From: Agelaius tricolor
Taxonomy: Eukaryota; Chordata; Aves; Passeriformes; Icteridae
Length of the DNA stretch: 64,000 bases
Assembly: GCA_023055355.1 (NCBI GenBank)
Contig: JALJCS010000035.1
Coordinates: forward strand, 1,984,001-2,048,000
Reading direction: 5' to 3'
In this document: positions 1-26,039 of the stretch, in pieces
Layout of the letters: every line of letters begins with the position of its first letter
Position numbering within the stretch: the first letter of the stretch is position 1
Notes under the pieces: model-generated
What the model saw: only the letters and a program-made list of their open reading frames with translations
Database searches by the model: none
Told to the model about the DNA's origin: nothing
Position numbers and translations under genes: made by a program

Positions 1-1539
1 AACAATAGTTCAGTTTAATGTTGCTGGGAATGTGGATGGTCTGTCATCACTGTAAATAGATTTTTTATTGAACATCATAATTTAGATAAAGTTTATAGAA
101 ATCAATGTTAAATTTTCATGTCCAGTGTATTTGGGAGGATATGATTTAATATTGAATATATTGTCAGATTTTCCATTCAAGAAATTTGGATATATTTTAA
201 ATCTCTGCTTTTTCTCAGATGAAAGGATTGTTCTTTTAATGATTTGCTATGCAGGACTGAAAATCACTAGGGTGAATTTCTGTAAATAACGCTGTGTATA
301 AATGGAAAGTACATTCAACATTGGAGCCAATGTTTTCTATGGTAGCTTTACAAAAACTCTAGAAGCAGTCTCAGTCAGAAATTGCAGTGAAACGTGCTCA
401 GAAAATTGATAACTTCCTTCCTCTGTCTCAATCAATTTCTTCTTTTCCATTCATTATTATAAATGAAAGAAATACCAAAGAAGGGTAGTGACAATGTTTC
501 TAGCACAGTCTAAATAACTAGAATTTCAGGAAACAGCAGCTTGGTCGGAAATATAGATAACAGTATAATAACATGTATTTTAATTTGTTACAAGAAATTT
601 TCTTCCCTCTTTTGTCCCCAGTTACTGTATTTAAATCTGTAGCATTCAGAGTGTTAAGAAAGTTAATCAGAAGAGAATTTAATGAAAACAAACAATATTA
701 AATTGATGTTTGAGTACTTTGTGTCTTATCAGGGTCAAAGGTGTCATATGTTTAACCTTGCTGACTCCTTCATAAGACATGCAGAAACTTTGTGAGTGTA
801 AACCCAGACTTCTCCACTAAAAGTTAGTTCCCTAATTGATTAGTCTATTCCTGGAGATTTTTCAGTTTTTATAGTGCAAAGGTTTTGTCAATGGAGTCAC
901 AATGGGAGCATAGGTTAAAAAAGCAACCAGACAAAATTATGGAAAGCAAACTCAGCTCAAGATATAGCAAAGAGAAATATTGAATCCAATTAAGTAAGTA
1001 CCAAAAATTGAATATTCTAGATTATGGCAGACTACTCTGGTAAAGGTTACTACATATTTAGAATGTTACTTTGATTTTCTTTAGGCAATAATCAATTGGC
1101 CAACAACATAAAAAACATTCAGGAGACTTATTGATTGATCAGGAATGGTTGCTCCCATGTAATAAAGTTTATGAGACGCACATGCTTCAGTTCAATACAG
1201 CTTGCTGATAGACAATTTAATCAGTAACTCTACAAAATTGATCATTAGTTGGAATAATTTTTACAAACAAAATGAATAGCATGACATGAAGGGAATTGCC
1301 AGAAAAAGAAGTGCAAGTGTGCTATACTTGGCATCATCTCAAGGTCATGACATCAACTTCCCAACTGGATCTAGGAACATTAAATATTGAAAAGGAAGTA
1401 GTAGGGGTGAAGGTAGAAAAGTTTATTAATGGAAATAGATGCCCAATCCTAGTGCACCTTCTAAAAGTCACAGGAAGAATTTTATCAATGATATTCATGA
1501 CACATAATAATAATAATTTATTTTCTGCCTTGTTCACAG
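1..1539 (+). other. Intron 5 of gene A (partial), no recognisable content
   Basis: This AT-rich sequence precedes the exon 6 acceptor (ttcacag ending at 1539). I find no match to the exon 3-5 sequence seen in genes B and C, and no TATA or non-coding exon like theirs. It is therefore best read as the 3' part of an intron of at least 1.5 kb. The same intron in gene B is 309 bp. Short reading frames here have no recognisable product. Confidence 0.7.
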
Positions 1540-15273
<13,734 letters not shown>

Positions 15274-15400
15274 GGATGTCACCAGGCAGCAAAGTGACCT
15301 GAGGGCTGCACAAAATGTGGACCCTCTCTCACTGTCTTCCAGATTTGATATTTGCAACCATCTCAATACATAGGCAATAAAGAGTAGATTCATTTGCATT
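15274..15400 (+). terminator. 3' UTR and poly(A) signal of gene A
   Basis: After the TGA at 15271-15273 there is a short 3' UTR with a canonical AATAAA at 15376-15381. Cleavage would fall near 15,395-15,405. The 3' UTR of gene B is aligned over most of its length and has its signal at a similar distance from the stop. Confidence 0.8.
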
Positions 15401-16780
15401 CACATCATGTGTAGTTATAATTTGTTTTTGTTTTTTATGTGTGTGGTCTGTATGACCACATAGTTTTGGATACGGTTTTTCCTTGTAAAACCTTTGTGTA
15501 GCTTTGTGGTGGTACAGCTTTTTATAATCTAATTTCCCAATGATTATCCCTTCAATAACACTTTAGCCAATGAGCAATGAAAGCTTCTTACTCACATAAA
15601 TAATCCTGAAATACACAGAGTGAAAGAGAAAAGTTGTTTGTGCTGTTGCCCGTGTTGGTCAAGCGGCTGTTGAGTAAGTCAGAGTGGTGTTCAATAGGAA
15701 GAACACATTTCCAATGAAATTATGTTAGTTATTTCAGGCACTAAGGAAGGACAAGGAATTATTCATTAGAAATGTACATTAGAAGGCTTCCATGATACTC
15801 AGCAAACAGTGCCATTAAATAATACACCAAATTCAATATTGTTAAATCACAAAATTGTACAGATATGGAAACAAAATGCAGTGCCATTTGTGAAGAAATG
15901 GACTCTGGGCTGAGAATCCCCTGTCAGGAGGGAGTTCTGCCACATGTTCTGCATAATTGTGTGAAAATATCAGCTTGTTTCTCATTAGTGGTAGCAGAAG
16001 AGAAAATAAGAAGAAACAAGGTCAAGGAGACCAATTACACCCAGGGACTTAGGAAGATAAGTTTTCTAAGATAACCCTGTATAGAAGGAAATGGGAAGAG
16101 TGCACGTCTGTAAGAAGATGCACCATTTATTGGAAATGTGTATCAAATACCTTCCCTATCTCAGAAGATAGCCATACATGTTTGAACCCTGCATGTGGAC
16201 CTGAAATCTTGGGATATATTCATGAAGGTATATGAAATGGTACCAGTAAGTCCCATCAGGGAGATCAGCTTCAGGCTGGAGGCCCAAGGCAGTGTTGGGG
16301 ACTGGGCAGGAATGTGAGCACCCCACCAGTTTTGTGGAAGTTGAGATGAGGGGTAAGCACTGGCAGGCATTGCGACGAAACTGCCTGTCTGCTCCCTCAC
16401 AGGTGGAGAGACACTGAACAGACCATGGGTGCAATGAGGCAGTGGCCCACTGTCCCACACTTACCTCTGGCCATTGGTGATGTGAAGAAAGCCCAGACAG
16501 CTGAGGCGATGCCCCAGGGTGGGCGATGCCCCTGGTGTAGGGCACAAAGACATCAGCTGGGCTGTGGTCATGCCTTTTGCCTCACCATTTAGGCTGTTGA
16601 TGTCAGGACAAGGCTCCTTCAGCTTTATTCTCGGCTTCAGGGCCCATCAGGCTCCTGTCAGTCACAGGGAGCTGCCGGGCAGCAGCTGACAAGGCCTCTG
16701 CTCCAGCACCCAGTGCCAGGGGATGGCAGCCTGGAGCCATCGAGGGGACCCTGCTCTGGGCCCTGCTCCTCTGCAGACCA
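15401..16780. other. Spacer downstream of gene A, no gene recognised
   Basis: This stretch contains only short frames without recognisable domains. Up to about 16,150 it is AT-rich. From 16,260 it becomes more GC-rich towards the minisatellite. I see no splice-linked coding exons and no MYH-like sequence. Confidence 0.5.
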
Positions 16781-16784
16781 GCAG

Positions 16785-17295
16785 GGAGATCTCCCTGAAA
16801 CCCGGGTGCTTCAAACCTGCTGAAACTGCTGGGCCCATCTTGTTGAAACCTGGGTGCTTCAAACCTCCAGAAACTGCCTGGCCTGTCTCACTGTAATCTG
16901 GGTGCTTCAAAACTCCTGAAACTGCTGGGAGATCTCTCTGAAACCCGGGTGCTTCAAACCTGCTGAAACTGCCTGGTCCATCTCCCTGAAACCTGGGTGC
17001 TTCAAACCTGCTGAAACCGCTGGGCCCATCTTGTTGAAACCTGGGTGCTTCAAACCTCCTGAAACTGCCTGGCCCATCTCCCTGAAACCTGGGTGCTTCA
17101 AACCTGCTGAAACCGCTGGGCCCATCTTGTTGAAACCTGGGTGCTTCAAACCTCCTGAAACTGCCTGGCCCATCTCCCTGAAACCTGGGTGCTTCAAACC
17201 TGCTGAAACCGCTGGGCCCATCTCCCTGAAACCTGGGTGCTTCAAACCTGCTGAAACTGCCTGGCCCATTTCATTGAAACTCAGATGCTGAAAAC
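16785..17295. repeat. 48-bp minisatellite, about 10 copies
   Basis: A core (gtgcttcaaacctgctgaaa) recurs at a constant 48-bp spacing: near 16806, 16854, 16902, 16950, 16998, 17046, 17094, 17142, 17190 and 17238, then a degenerate copy near 17280. Two unit subtypes alternate, one with ccgctgggcccatc and one with ctgcctggcccatc. Since 48 is a multiple of 3 and the unit lacks stops in some frames, both strands show artefactual 16-residue repeat frames. Confidence 0.95.
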
Positions 17296-17774
17296 TTCCT
17301 GGCCTACCTGTTAGGAGCAAATCACAGCAGAAGGGTTAAAATCCAGCCAGGTGGGCCAGTTTCATGTGCTCCCCAAAGAACAGTTGGGATGGGCCAAAGA
17401 ACAGCTTTGGAAGAAAATGCTGGAAGTAAAGACCTTGAGCTGACAGAAGCAGGCACTGCTTAGGGCACAGGGCCTCAGCTGCACTGGGCACTCTGCCCAG
17501 AAAGGGAATCACGGAGGTGCTTGGGAGTGTGTGGCTAACAAAAGGACAAGACACAGTGTCAGTGGCCCTGCCACCTCTACTGCACACCCTGTGGAGCAGC
17601 CCAAGGAGAGCAACTGCTCTCAGGGTTGTATTTATTAGAAAGTAAGTGGTTGATGTTTCCCTCTTTTTGCAATGTTGAGGCTCATAAGAGGGCAAGACTT
17701 CCTGGTGGTTCAGTGTTCCTATGCTACTTTTCTAGTTTTGTTTTCTTATTATAAAGCTAACATTTTATCTGGCC

Positions 17775-17995
17775 TTAGCTGGACTGGAAGACATGCAATA
17801 ACAACTACTGAAGATATTTTGGCAGCGTCTCAGGTACCTAGTGAATGACAAGCATGTTTGGAAAGCTCCACGGTCTGCCTGGCTTCTAAGTCACAAATGC
17901 TACAATTTCTCATGTATTTTAAACCCAGTAATTAACCAGTCAGTGTTGACAGGTAGGAAGCTTGTTGGAAAGTACATCAGTCAAAGAAGAAAAAA
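17775..17995 (+). other. Duplicated spacer block P, copy 1
   Basis: This block resembles 58385-58570 in the B-C spacer. Both share a stretch around agtgaatgacaa followed by a Cys/Trp-free non-coding region, and further along tgctgacagg or tgttgacagg, then aggaag and a purine-rich tail. It is non-coding. Its place relative to block Q is reversed between the two spacers. Confidence 0.55.
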
Positions 17996-20734
17996 GAAAA
18001 ATCTTTCAAAATAAATAGGATTCTGGAAGGTAAGGTGTCCTACTTCTAAGTCTTATTGAATAAATTCTGAGTTACTAAGCTAAATGCAGTCATGTTTAGA
18101 AACCATTCCCAAAGGTATCAGTGCAGCTGGAGAAGGCATCTAAAGAGCATTTGGGTTATAAAAGATACAAATGTAGTCCAGAAGAGCTCTTTTCTATTTA
18201 ACAGTAATTCTGAGTTACAGAAACAACTCAAGAACAAATGCTACATTAAATTCTCAAGCTCTTTGTCTTGTTCTAGACATTCTCAAACATTTTGTCACGC
18301 TCCTCAAAGAGTCAGAAGTGGAAAGCTTGATAATATAATTACTGAATGCTTAGTAAAATTTCCATCAGAGGAGTTTGGAGGCACCAGGAAGGACAGTGTA
18401 TATTTATTCTCACTAGAGTATTACTGTTCACTCTCAGATGACTTGCCTTATTAACATAAGCCAAATGGGTCACTGGCTGCCTGTCTGATGGAATTTCTGG
18501 CATGAGAGATTCTGTCCATGGAGCTAAATCAACAGGAAAATGCAAGACCAGTTACCTTCCCTCTGATGCACAGAGCTTAAAGAAGGTGCAAAGACTCCTG
18601 TTTGAGCTCCTCAGCTACTTCCTGACATCCTCAGCAATCTGACATACTCTGGAAAGGGCACATTTCTGAATGGCTCAGCCACTTACTGCTCCAAAACAAG
18701 GCTCAACTGAAAGCAGTTGGGTCCAGCCCAGGAGAAGTGGCAGGTAAAATTAGGATTAAATCCCACATCAGAAAAGTGTTCCTACAGGCTGTCCTCTATA
18801 GATGCTCATTCTCTGAGAGCTCTGACCCTGCTGTAGCCCCACAGACAGCCCTTAGGCTTTTCTCCACACACACCCGCTCTTTCACAGGAGATTTTTACAG
18901 CTCCACATGGTTTGTTCCTGCTGAACTCTTCATGATTGTCCTCAGTCCTTTTTGTTTTGTCTTCCCCCAGGTTTTGTTTGTATGCCCTTCATAAATCAGT
19001 GTCCGTGCTGAGTAAGAATCTGGCGATGACAGAGAATAATGTTTCCTTGGTAAGCATGCCCAAAATATCTTGGTTCCCAGTGTCTTCTTGGCTGGATGTA
19101 TCCCTGTGGGGCATGAGAATACATTACATACGTTTATGTCTCACTTTTGTGAAATGAAGAAGAATTGTCAGATGATGATGGCTTTGGTACTTTGCCAGCT
19201 GCTTTGTTCCATTGGTTATGTTCACAATCCAACCCTGAAACTATTAGCATGGCTAATTGTGTGACTACAGAGGTAAATTTGTTAAAAGAAACTTGTTAAA
19301 GAATAACTAAGCTACTGAACAATCTGAAAATGCTCAGCTTTGTTTTGCTCCTTGGGGAATGAAATTACACACTCCTGAAGATTTGCCAAAGTCTAGAGAC
19401 ATTCGTGTGATGCACCTGCTCCTGTCAAAAATGGTGTTGAATTTCTTGTTTGATTTACTAACATGTCATGACTAATGGACTGCTGCTGATCCAGCATGAC
19501 CTCCTGCTACAGAGCATGAACTGTGCTGTTAAAGACCAGTGTTTGCAGGAAGTCCTTCTCCACTGCACTCTGATGCATACACTTTAAATGTATCAGATTG
19601 TATTATTCCTTCTCTCCAGGGTCTTTTTCTGTTCTTTCATTTCCTGACTATTTGATCTAGATGGATCATTTTAATTCTTATCTCTTATGGTTATGCAAAA
19701 AGTAGAAAAAATATTTAGGGGCACACTGCTACTCACTATAATGTAGCACTGTGTGTGCAAGGGAACAGGCTGGGACCCTCAGCTGTGGCAGAGAACCTCA
19801 TGGCCAAAGGAAGAACTGTGTACAGGAAAACATGGCAGGGACTTGATGTTTTCCTGTGGATTGTTGCTGAGATTTACAATTTCCATTGCCACAGAATGGA
19901 CAAAGTTTTGTCCCCCATCAATGTGGGAACTTGCACAGGGCTAAGGACTGCTGTGCCAGGAAACCAGCCTGTTCATGGGTATTCTCTTGGTGTATTGACC
20001 ATTACAGAATTATTTTTACCATGCTGGGATCAAAAACAACAACAACAAATCCTAAAAAGATATTTTTTGTTACAATGTTGAAATGATCTGACTCTGTCAG
20101 TTTAAATACTTACATAGACAGAGAGTGAAGGGCTGTGATTTGTATGCTGGTCTGCATCTAGGGCAGGGGTTCCCTACTCTGAAATGCAGTGATATTCTTG
20201 AATATTTTGCCAGTTATGATAGCCAGCAATTCATAATTGCAGCTAAAAGACAAGGGATACAGCTTGTGTGAGCCTGGGAATTGGTTATCAAGCACCCTCT
20301 CCTGAGGACAGTGTTCTGTAAGGATATCAGTGGTTGTCAAATAAGGAAGGAGGAGGCTGTCCTTCCTGCAACCTAGAATGCCTTCCCAAGGTGTCAGATT
20401 GAGCCTTAAACCCTTCAGATAAAAATCCAGTTTTAATTGTTTATATTAGTCTTTCTGCAGGGAAACTGTGAATTGTGCAAGGGTATGCAGTCTCTGACAT
20501 AAGAGCAAAAGCTAACACAACATTTTGCCTCACTGAATTTAGCATCTGACAGCTTAAAATTTCTGAAACAAGTTTGTTGCACTTTTGTAGTCCCTCACAT
20601 GTAATTTACATTAATGTTCTTCATGTTTTGACTTTCTTGCTGGGAAAAAAAGTTTAATAGAAAAACAGTGTTGTGTTCCAGTGATCAAAACAAATGCCCA
20701 CATTCTTTTAACCCCTTCATTAGCATTCTAGATG
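17996..20734. other. Spacer, nothing recognised
   Basis: Only short frames occur, the longest about 120 codons (18092-18454, +) with no family resemblance and no supporting splice context. A short CAA run lies near 20036-20048. I see no repeat family I can name. Confidence 0.5.
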
Positions 20735-21015
20735 CTGGAACAGAGTGGACACACAGCAAATATGCTGATGATACAGAACTGGGAGGTGTGGCTGATACAC
20801 CCCATAGCTGTGCTGTTATTCAGAGGCATCTTGACAAGTTGGAGAAAGAGGTTGACATAAGTTCAGTAAATAAAAACTGACAGTTCCATACCTGGGGAGC
20901 AATAACCCCATGAACCAGCACCGGTTTGGGGATGACTGGCTGGAAAGCAGAAAAAGACCTGGTAGACACAAAGCCAACAGCATCCTGGCTTTCATGATGA
21001 GAAGTGTTCTGAGGT
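20735..21015 (+). mobile_element. Degraded CR1 LINE, 3' part of reverse transcriptase ORF
   Basis: Translation gives SKYADDTELGGVADTP, then AVIQRHLDKLEK, a diverged form of the CR1 reverse transcriptase tail. After a stop and frame breaks, the DNA continues with NNPMNQHRFGDDWLES and KANSILAF, which also follow the CR1 order. The copy is 5'-truncated and inactive. Confidence 0.75.
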
Positions 21016-21504
21016 TTTGCAGAAGATTATAGAAACAAGTTCAACCCAGTGAAGTGTTATTGGGCACTAGTGGTAATATTTGGTATCTGGATACCAGTCT
21101 GGTGTCCACCAGAGGGACTGAAGGTGATTGGAGACATCCCACAATCTTTCATAACACCGTAATGAAAAAACAGAATGCAAATCCTATAATTTACATGCTG
21201 CTCTTGTGGCTTCCCTAAAAATACTTGCATTTAAAGTATAGAAAAGTTTGAAGTCTATGTCTATTGCTGATGGGCAGATAGACTTTGTAACTAACCATAA
21301 TCCATTTGCTTTTGATGATGTCACAAAAGATATGGAATCTTTCTTAATTGATTGTGGGATTTTTTTAATGTAAAAAAAAATCTGCAAATTGTTAAAATTA
21401 AAAATACCAGTTGGCTTTTCTGTTATAAATGGTACATTTGGGCAACACAAAATTCCCACACATTGCACTGTGCTGAACTTCACTGCACACCCTGTAACTT
21501 GCAG

Positions 21505-21755
21505 AGGATTATCGGGATCAAAATGGAATATTAATAGCGGTGAAATGGAAAATTAATTTCTCCTCACTTTGTGATTTGTTGCCATACATGGAGGACAGGC
21601 ATCATTTTGCAGGGACACACTATTCCTGGAGTCAGGCTGCCTGTCAGCTGGTAAGTGCTGATGTAAAGGTAACTGATCTTGGGAAAAACATGGATCCATA
21701 ATAGGCATAAATATACACCTCTGAGAGAAAGCTTAAAATAGATGCATCTGATACC
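21505..21755 (+). promoter_or_regulatory. Duplicated spacer block Q, copy 1 (candidate enhancer)
   Basis: About 250 bp here align with 55505-55775 in the B-C spacer, sharing aatttctcctcac, ctggagtcaggctgc and gtaactgatct. At its end lies ttaaaatag (21733-21741) followed by CATCTG, an E-box, at 21745-21750. The other copy keeps ttaaaatag and has CAGCTG at the same spacing. The A/T motif is one mismatch from the MEF2 consensus. Enhancer function is inferred only from conservation and motif pairing. Confidence 0.4.
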
Positions 21756-24700
21756 GTGTTTTTATTGCAGAGACTTCCAAGTCCATAATAATCTTGATGT
21801 GAAAGAGTGACAGGTATATCTTAGAACATAAGAGTTCCATTCCCTTTCCTGTCATCAGAGGTGGATGAACACATCCCTGTTCCACAGAAACTATTTTTCG
21901 TGAGCAATTTTATTTCCTTAAGACTAACTAGAGAAAGTGCTTTACTCTGAATAATCTAATGCCCAAAAAAGCCCAGTATTTGATTTGTGACATGTAATTT
22001 AAGGCTTGATTCTGGCAATTTTATTCACTTGGGGAATGTTCACCATTTGCCCATGCTGCTGGGCTCTTTCAAAATAAAGAGGAATTAGGAATAAATATTA
22101 TTTAAGCAGTGATAAGTAGAGGTTTGCAGTCTTTAAAGGCAAATGTATAACTTTAAATGAAAAAGCAAAGATGAATCTCTGGAAAATGTCTGAAGAAAAG
22201 ATCTACCAGCTTTGGGTATATTCTGTGTTTTTCCAACCAATTTCATGCCTGTTGCTCTGTACCTCAATGACTGTCTCTTTAGGCCATGGGTAACAGATCA
22301 ATTTGCCAAATCTCTGCTTTTTCCTGGCATTGCAGGAGGGGCAGGCAGGTTGTGTCTGGTGCCTTCACACATCACAAGTGCTTGTGAGCAGAAGCACCCA
22401 AAGAAACACCTGAAAACATCAAAGGAAGGGAAATAAGAGGTACTGGTGGTGACTGGGAGGACAGAAAGTATTTAGGACACTCCTGAGAGAATATGTACTC
22501 ATTGGGTGAGCAGGGTGAGCTATTTTACAAGCAGGTGACTCTTGTAAATACAGATTGAGTGTGACCTTCATGCAAGCAACTGTGCAGCATAGAGCAGTGA
22601 GATCATGCTCCTTCTCATGAGGCCAGCCTGACCCCTGAGGTGGCACATCCTATGCAGAAACACTGTGAGTTTTGGGTGGCTTGGAAAACACTTCCAGTCT
22701 GTTTCTGTCAAGTTACTGTAAGGATCCATCTGAGAAGAAAGAAATATTTATTTCTGAACAAGGTGGTCATTAGAGTTAGTACTGAGCAGTAAATGCCTTT
22801 TCCCACTGCTTGAAAATAGCTTTCCCTTTACTCACCTCTCCACTGCTTTTTGTTTTCTCCTGCCTGCTGGTCCATACTTCATGTCTCTCTCTCCCTCTCT
22901 TGTTCCACTCCATCAGAATTATTTAAATGTTCATAAGAATGGATGAACTCTTTTATGATGAGAGACTTGAAAAGATTAGCTTGAATGATGATGGGTCACA
23001 CTTGCTGAATGATTGAAAAGATAGTCTAGGGAAATGAAATTGATACAAGATGGATTTATTTATATAACTCTGCTGAGGAGAAAAAAAAACAAGGAGAAAA
23101 AAAGACTGAAGGAAAATATAAGGAGCAAAATGAATGCAAAGAGTCCATTTGCTAATTCATTTTGAAAATAAGAGGTACATTTCTGATCTAAAACACCTAT
23201 ATATCCATATCTTGAGAATTTTAGAGGTAAACAAATTCTATAGAAATTAAGATCTGGAAGATGCCATAAAATTCTGGTCACTGCAGCACTATATCAGAAA
23301 ATTTTCTCCATCCCACTTTCTGTTTTCACTATAACTTGGCGATAATTTGTGACCTGATGAGATTGCAGAATTGACTGTAAGTTAGGTTGATTGTTACAGC
23401 AGACTGGGGAGGTGATTGTTTCTATCCTCCTTGTTTCCAAATTACATCAGTCTTGCTTTTAATGTAAGGCTAAATCTTCTTTTTTGTTCCAGATGGACTT
23501 CCAGGAGTTTCAATGTTCTTCTGCTCAAGAAGTTTTAGCTTTGTCATGGATAGCAAATGAATGACAGGGATATTTATCAAGCTTCTCTATCCAGACAGAT
23601 GTGTAAAGCACAAACTAGAGTCTTAGACAGACAAATGATATACCAAAATGCCCACTCATGAATAGCAATCTGCAAATCACAAAAATCATTTAACAAAAGC
23701 CTTCATGACATGCCAAACATTTCTCACCATTAGGGAGAGAATTGTCTGGGGGAGAACCATGTGCCTAGTAAATACTGAATTTATAACAAGGGCTGGGAAT
23801 TTTACACTGACTGTTGTGACTCTATATCTGTTCTTCTAAAATGACTGATGGGATGGCCTCTTTCCAGAGTTACTGTTCATCATTATATTACATCACATCT
23901 TTTTTTTTTTTTTTCTTTACTTTGCTTCTCTTTGTCTGTGTTCTTAGCAGGAGATTAGTTCTCCCTGTGCTCTCTGGCATGCACCTGCCTTCTCTTCTGG
24001 ATGAGCTGCTCACTGGAGGTTATACAATACCATGCTAGGAAAGGGCTCATTCATGCCACATTGTACTCCTGACACTAGCAGGGGAATAACATTCTTCCTG
24101 CACATGCCACTTTGTTGGCCTGCATCAGAAGAGCCCTGGATGCTCTGCATAAAACAAAATCCAAACTTCCTTGTTATGCAGATAATCCAGTGTCTACTAG
24201 CTGTCATGCCATGGGCTCTTCCCAAACAATCCAAGAAGCCATTGCATGTGTGGATTGTTTCCTGGGCATATTAACAAGTCTTTTGCCAGGACTGCTCTGT
24301 CAGAACTGCCACATGGACATCTCAGCTGAGGACATGAGGGAGCTGCTGTTCTGGCAAGAACTGCATGAAGCCCAGCACCTTCCTCCGAGCTAAATGCAAG
24401 TCACATCAACAGCCCTGTTTCCCTACAGCTTTGAGGAGACCCACACCAGGTGGTTGTTCTGCCATGCCAGGGAACAGAAATTTTCTCTGAGGGGGAAAAC
24501 TGTCAGATTGACACAAGGTCAGTGATTTTTTCATAGTTCGGAGAAGGTGAGTTACTTCAGCTGCACTGTACTGACTTCCAATACTTCTCTCTGGCCCAGT
24601 TCTTCCTTCCTTCTATCCCTGTCCCTCAGGAGATGACGATGCTGTTCTTACCCAGGGCTGACTGAGCCAGGCAGGTTCCAGGATCTCCCACTCCTCCCTG

Positions 24701-25355
24701 TTCAGTGGGTCTGGGATGACAGCAGAAGAGGATGACAGCACCCCCACTCACTAACCCTTACTCCCAGAACTTCTGGGAAATGCTTGGTTGAGCAGCAGTC
24801 GAGGGAGGGCAGGACACGACTAAGCACAGAGCATATTGTGTGAAATCTTCCACAGGAAAATTCAGGAAATTCCCTGACAGCTTTGCTGCATTAGTGCCTA
24901 CTACAATTTTTGATACTGAAGATGGGGCTGGGGACAGTGGGAGGATAGCACAGAGAAGCTCAGGCAGACATTTTTTAGGGTACCTGTGATGTGCCCATCA
25001 TATTCCCAAAGGAGCCCTAATGCCACACAGGAGATGTCTGTCCAAGGGAATTCTATGGAAACCAGACAAGGGGGACATTTCTATCACCTCATTCCTCCTG
25101 CCAAAAAAGAAAAGGTGTCCTCCCCACCTACATAGGAAATCAGCATTGGAAAATCTGTTTTCCAGGAATTTTTTCAGTACAACAGCCTATAAAAGTTTTC
25201 ACCCCTTCTGTGCATTCATGAAGAAATTTCTTCTCAAGAAGAGTTCAAGCTCTGCACAACCACTGCAGGATTGACACAGAAAGAAAATATAAGAGTAACA
25301 TAAACAGTGTGCAGGCAAATGTGGGTGTATTTTCATTTTTCCATTAATTTACATG
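21756..25355. other. Spacer, nothing recognised
   Basis: The stretch is AT-rich with simple runs, including a T-run at about 23900-23915. Short frames on both strands have no recognisable product. No MYH exon remnants were found. Confidence 0.5.
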
Positions 25356-25781
25356 TCAGTTTCCTGAATTCAGAAGACCCCACATTTTAGCATAATTTAT
25401 GATGTCCTGGATTGTATAAATCTTGGTGTTCTTTTTATAGGAACAGATTATATACTCTGTGCAGCTGACAGAGACAAATGCCACACTTACTCCCTGGAGA
25501 ATTCTAATCTCCCCCTCAAATTTTAAGATGTCAGTGAAAAACAATCCCCCTGTTTCTGAAACCCAACCCCAAGGAGCAATGATACTACCATCCATAAAAA
25601 TAACTGGTCTGGGATCCTTAGGGATGGATCGCTGACAGAATCGTTCGGGCCAAGACAGTGCAGATGTCCACATCATAAATCTGGAAAGGTTACAGTTCAT
25701 GTGTGGCAGAAAATAGAGGAGAGAATGTTCATGGCCCAAAGAGTACCTCCCCTTTGAGAAGAACCATCCTTTGGAGACCAT
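25356..25781 (-). other. Unrecognised 141-codon open frame in the A-B spacer
   Basis: The minus strand holds an ATG-to-stop frame of 141 codons. It includes DGSIIAPWGWVSETGG and ends INYAKMWGLLNSGN. I do not recognise a family. Within it, a strong donor-like site (gtaagt) follows ILQG, so if it is genic at all, an exon may end there. It has no CpG-rich promoter, no clear Kozak context and no neighbouring exon I can tie to it. Chance is a reasonable explanation. Confidence 0.2.
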
Positions 25782-26039
25782 TTAGTGTCACATATTCCTC
25801 AAAACACTTGTAATTAATCTACACAACCTGTCACCACCAATGCAGTGGCTACTGAATGTTTCCACTCATTCAAAAATCTGCCAGACAAATCCATGAGAGG
25901 AAAACCAGATGCAGACTCCTGATCCTACACAGAACAAAGACAGCAGGACTGGGATGTACCTGAGCCAGGAGCACTTGAGGAATGGGGTTGTATTAAGGAA
26001 AAGCCTCAGCACATCTGCCTGTCTCATCATTCTTGTGCT

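Noticed and set aside
16907..17320. Long minus-strand frame (137 codons) and a plus-strand frame with 16-residue repeats (AGLKHPGFREMGPAVS type)
   Set aside because: The frames arise from a 48-bp minisatellite whose period is a multiple of three and whose unit lacks stops on both strands. There is no promoter, splice context or recognisable protein.
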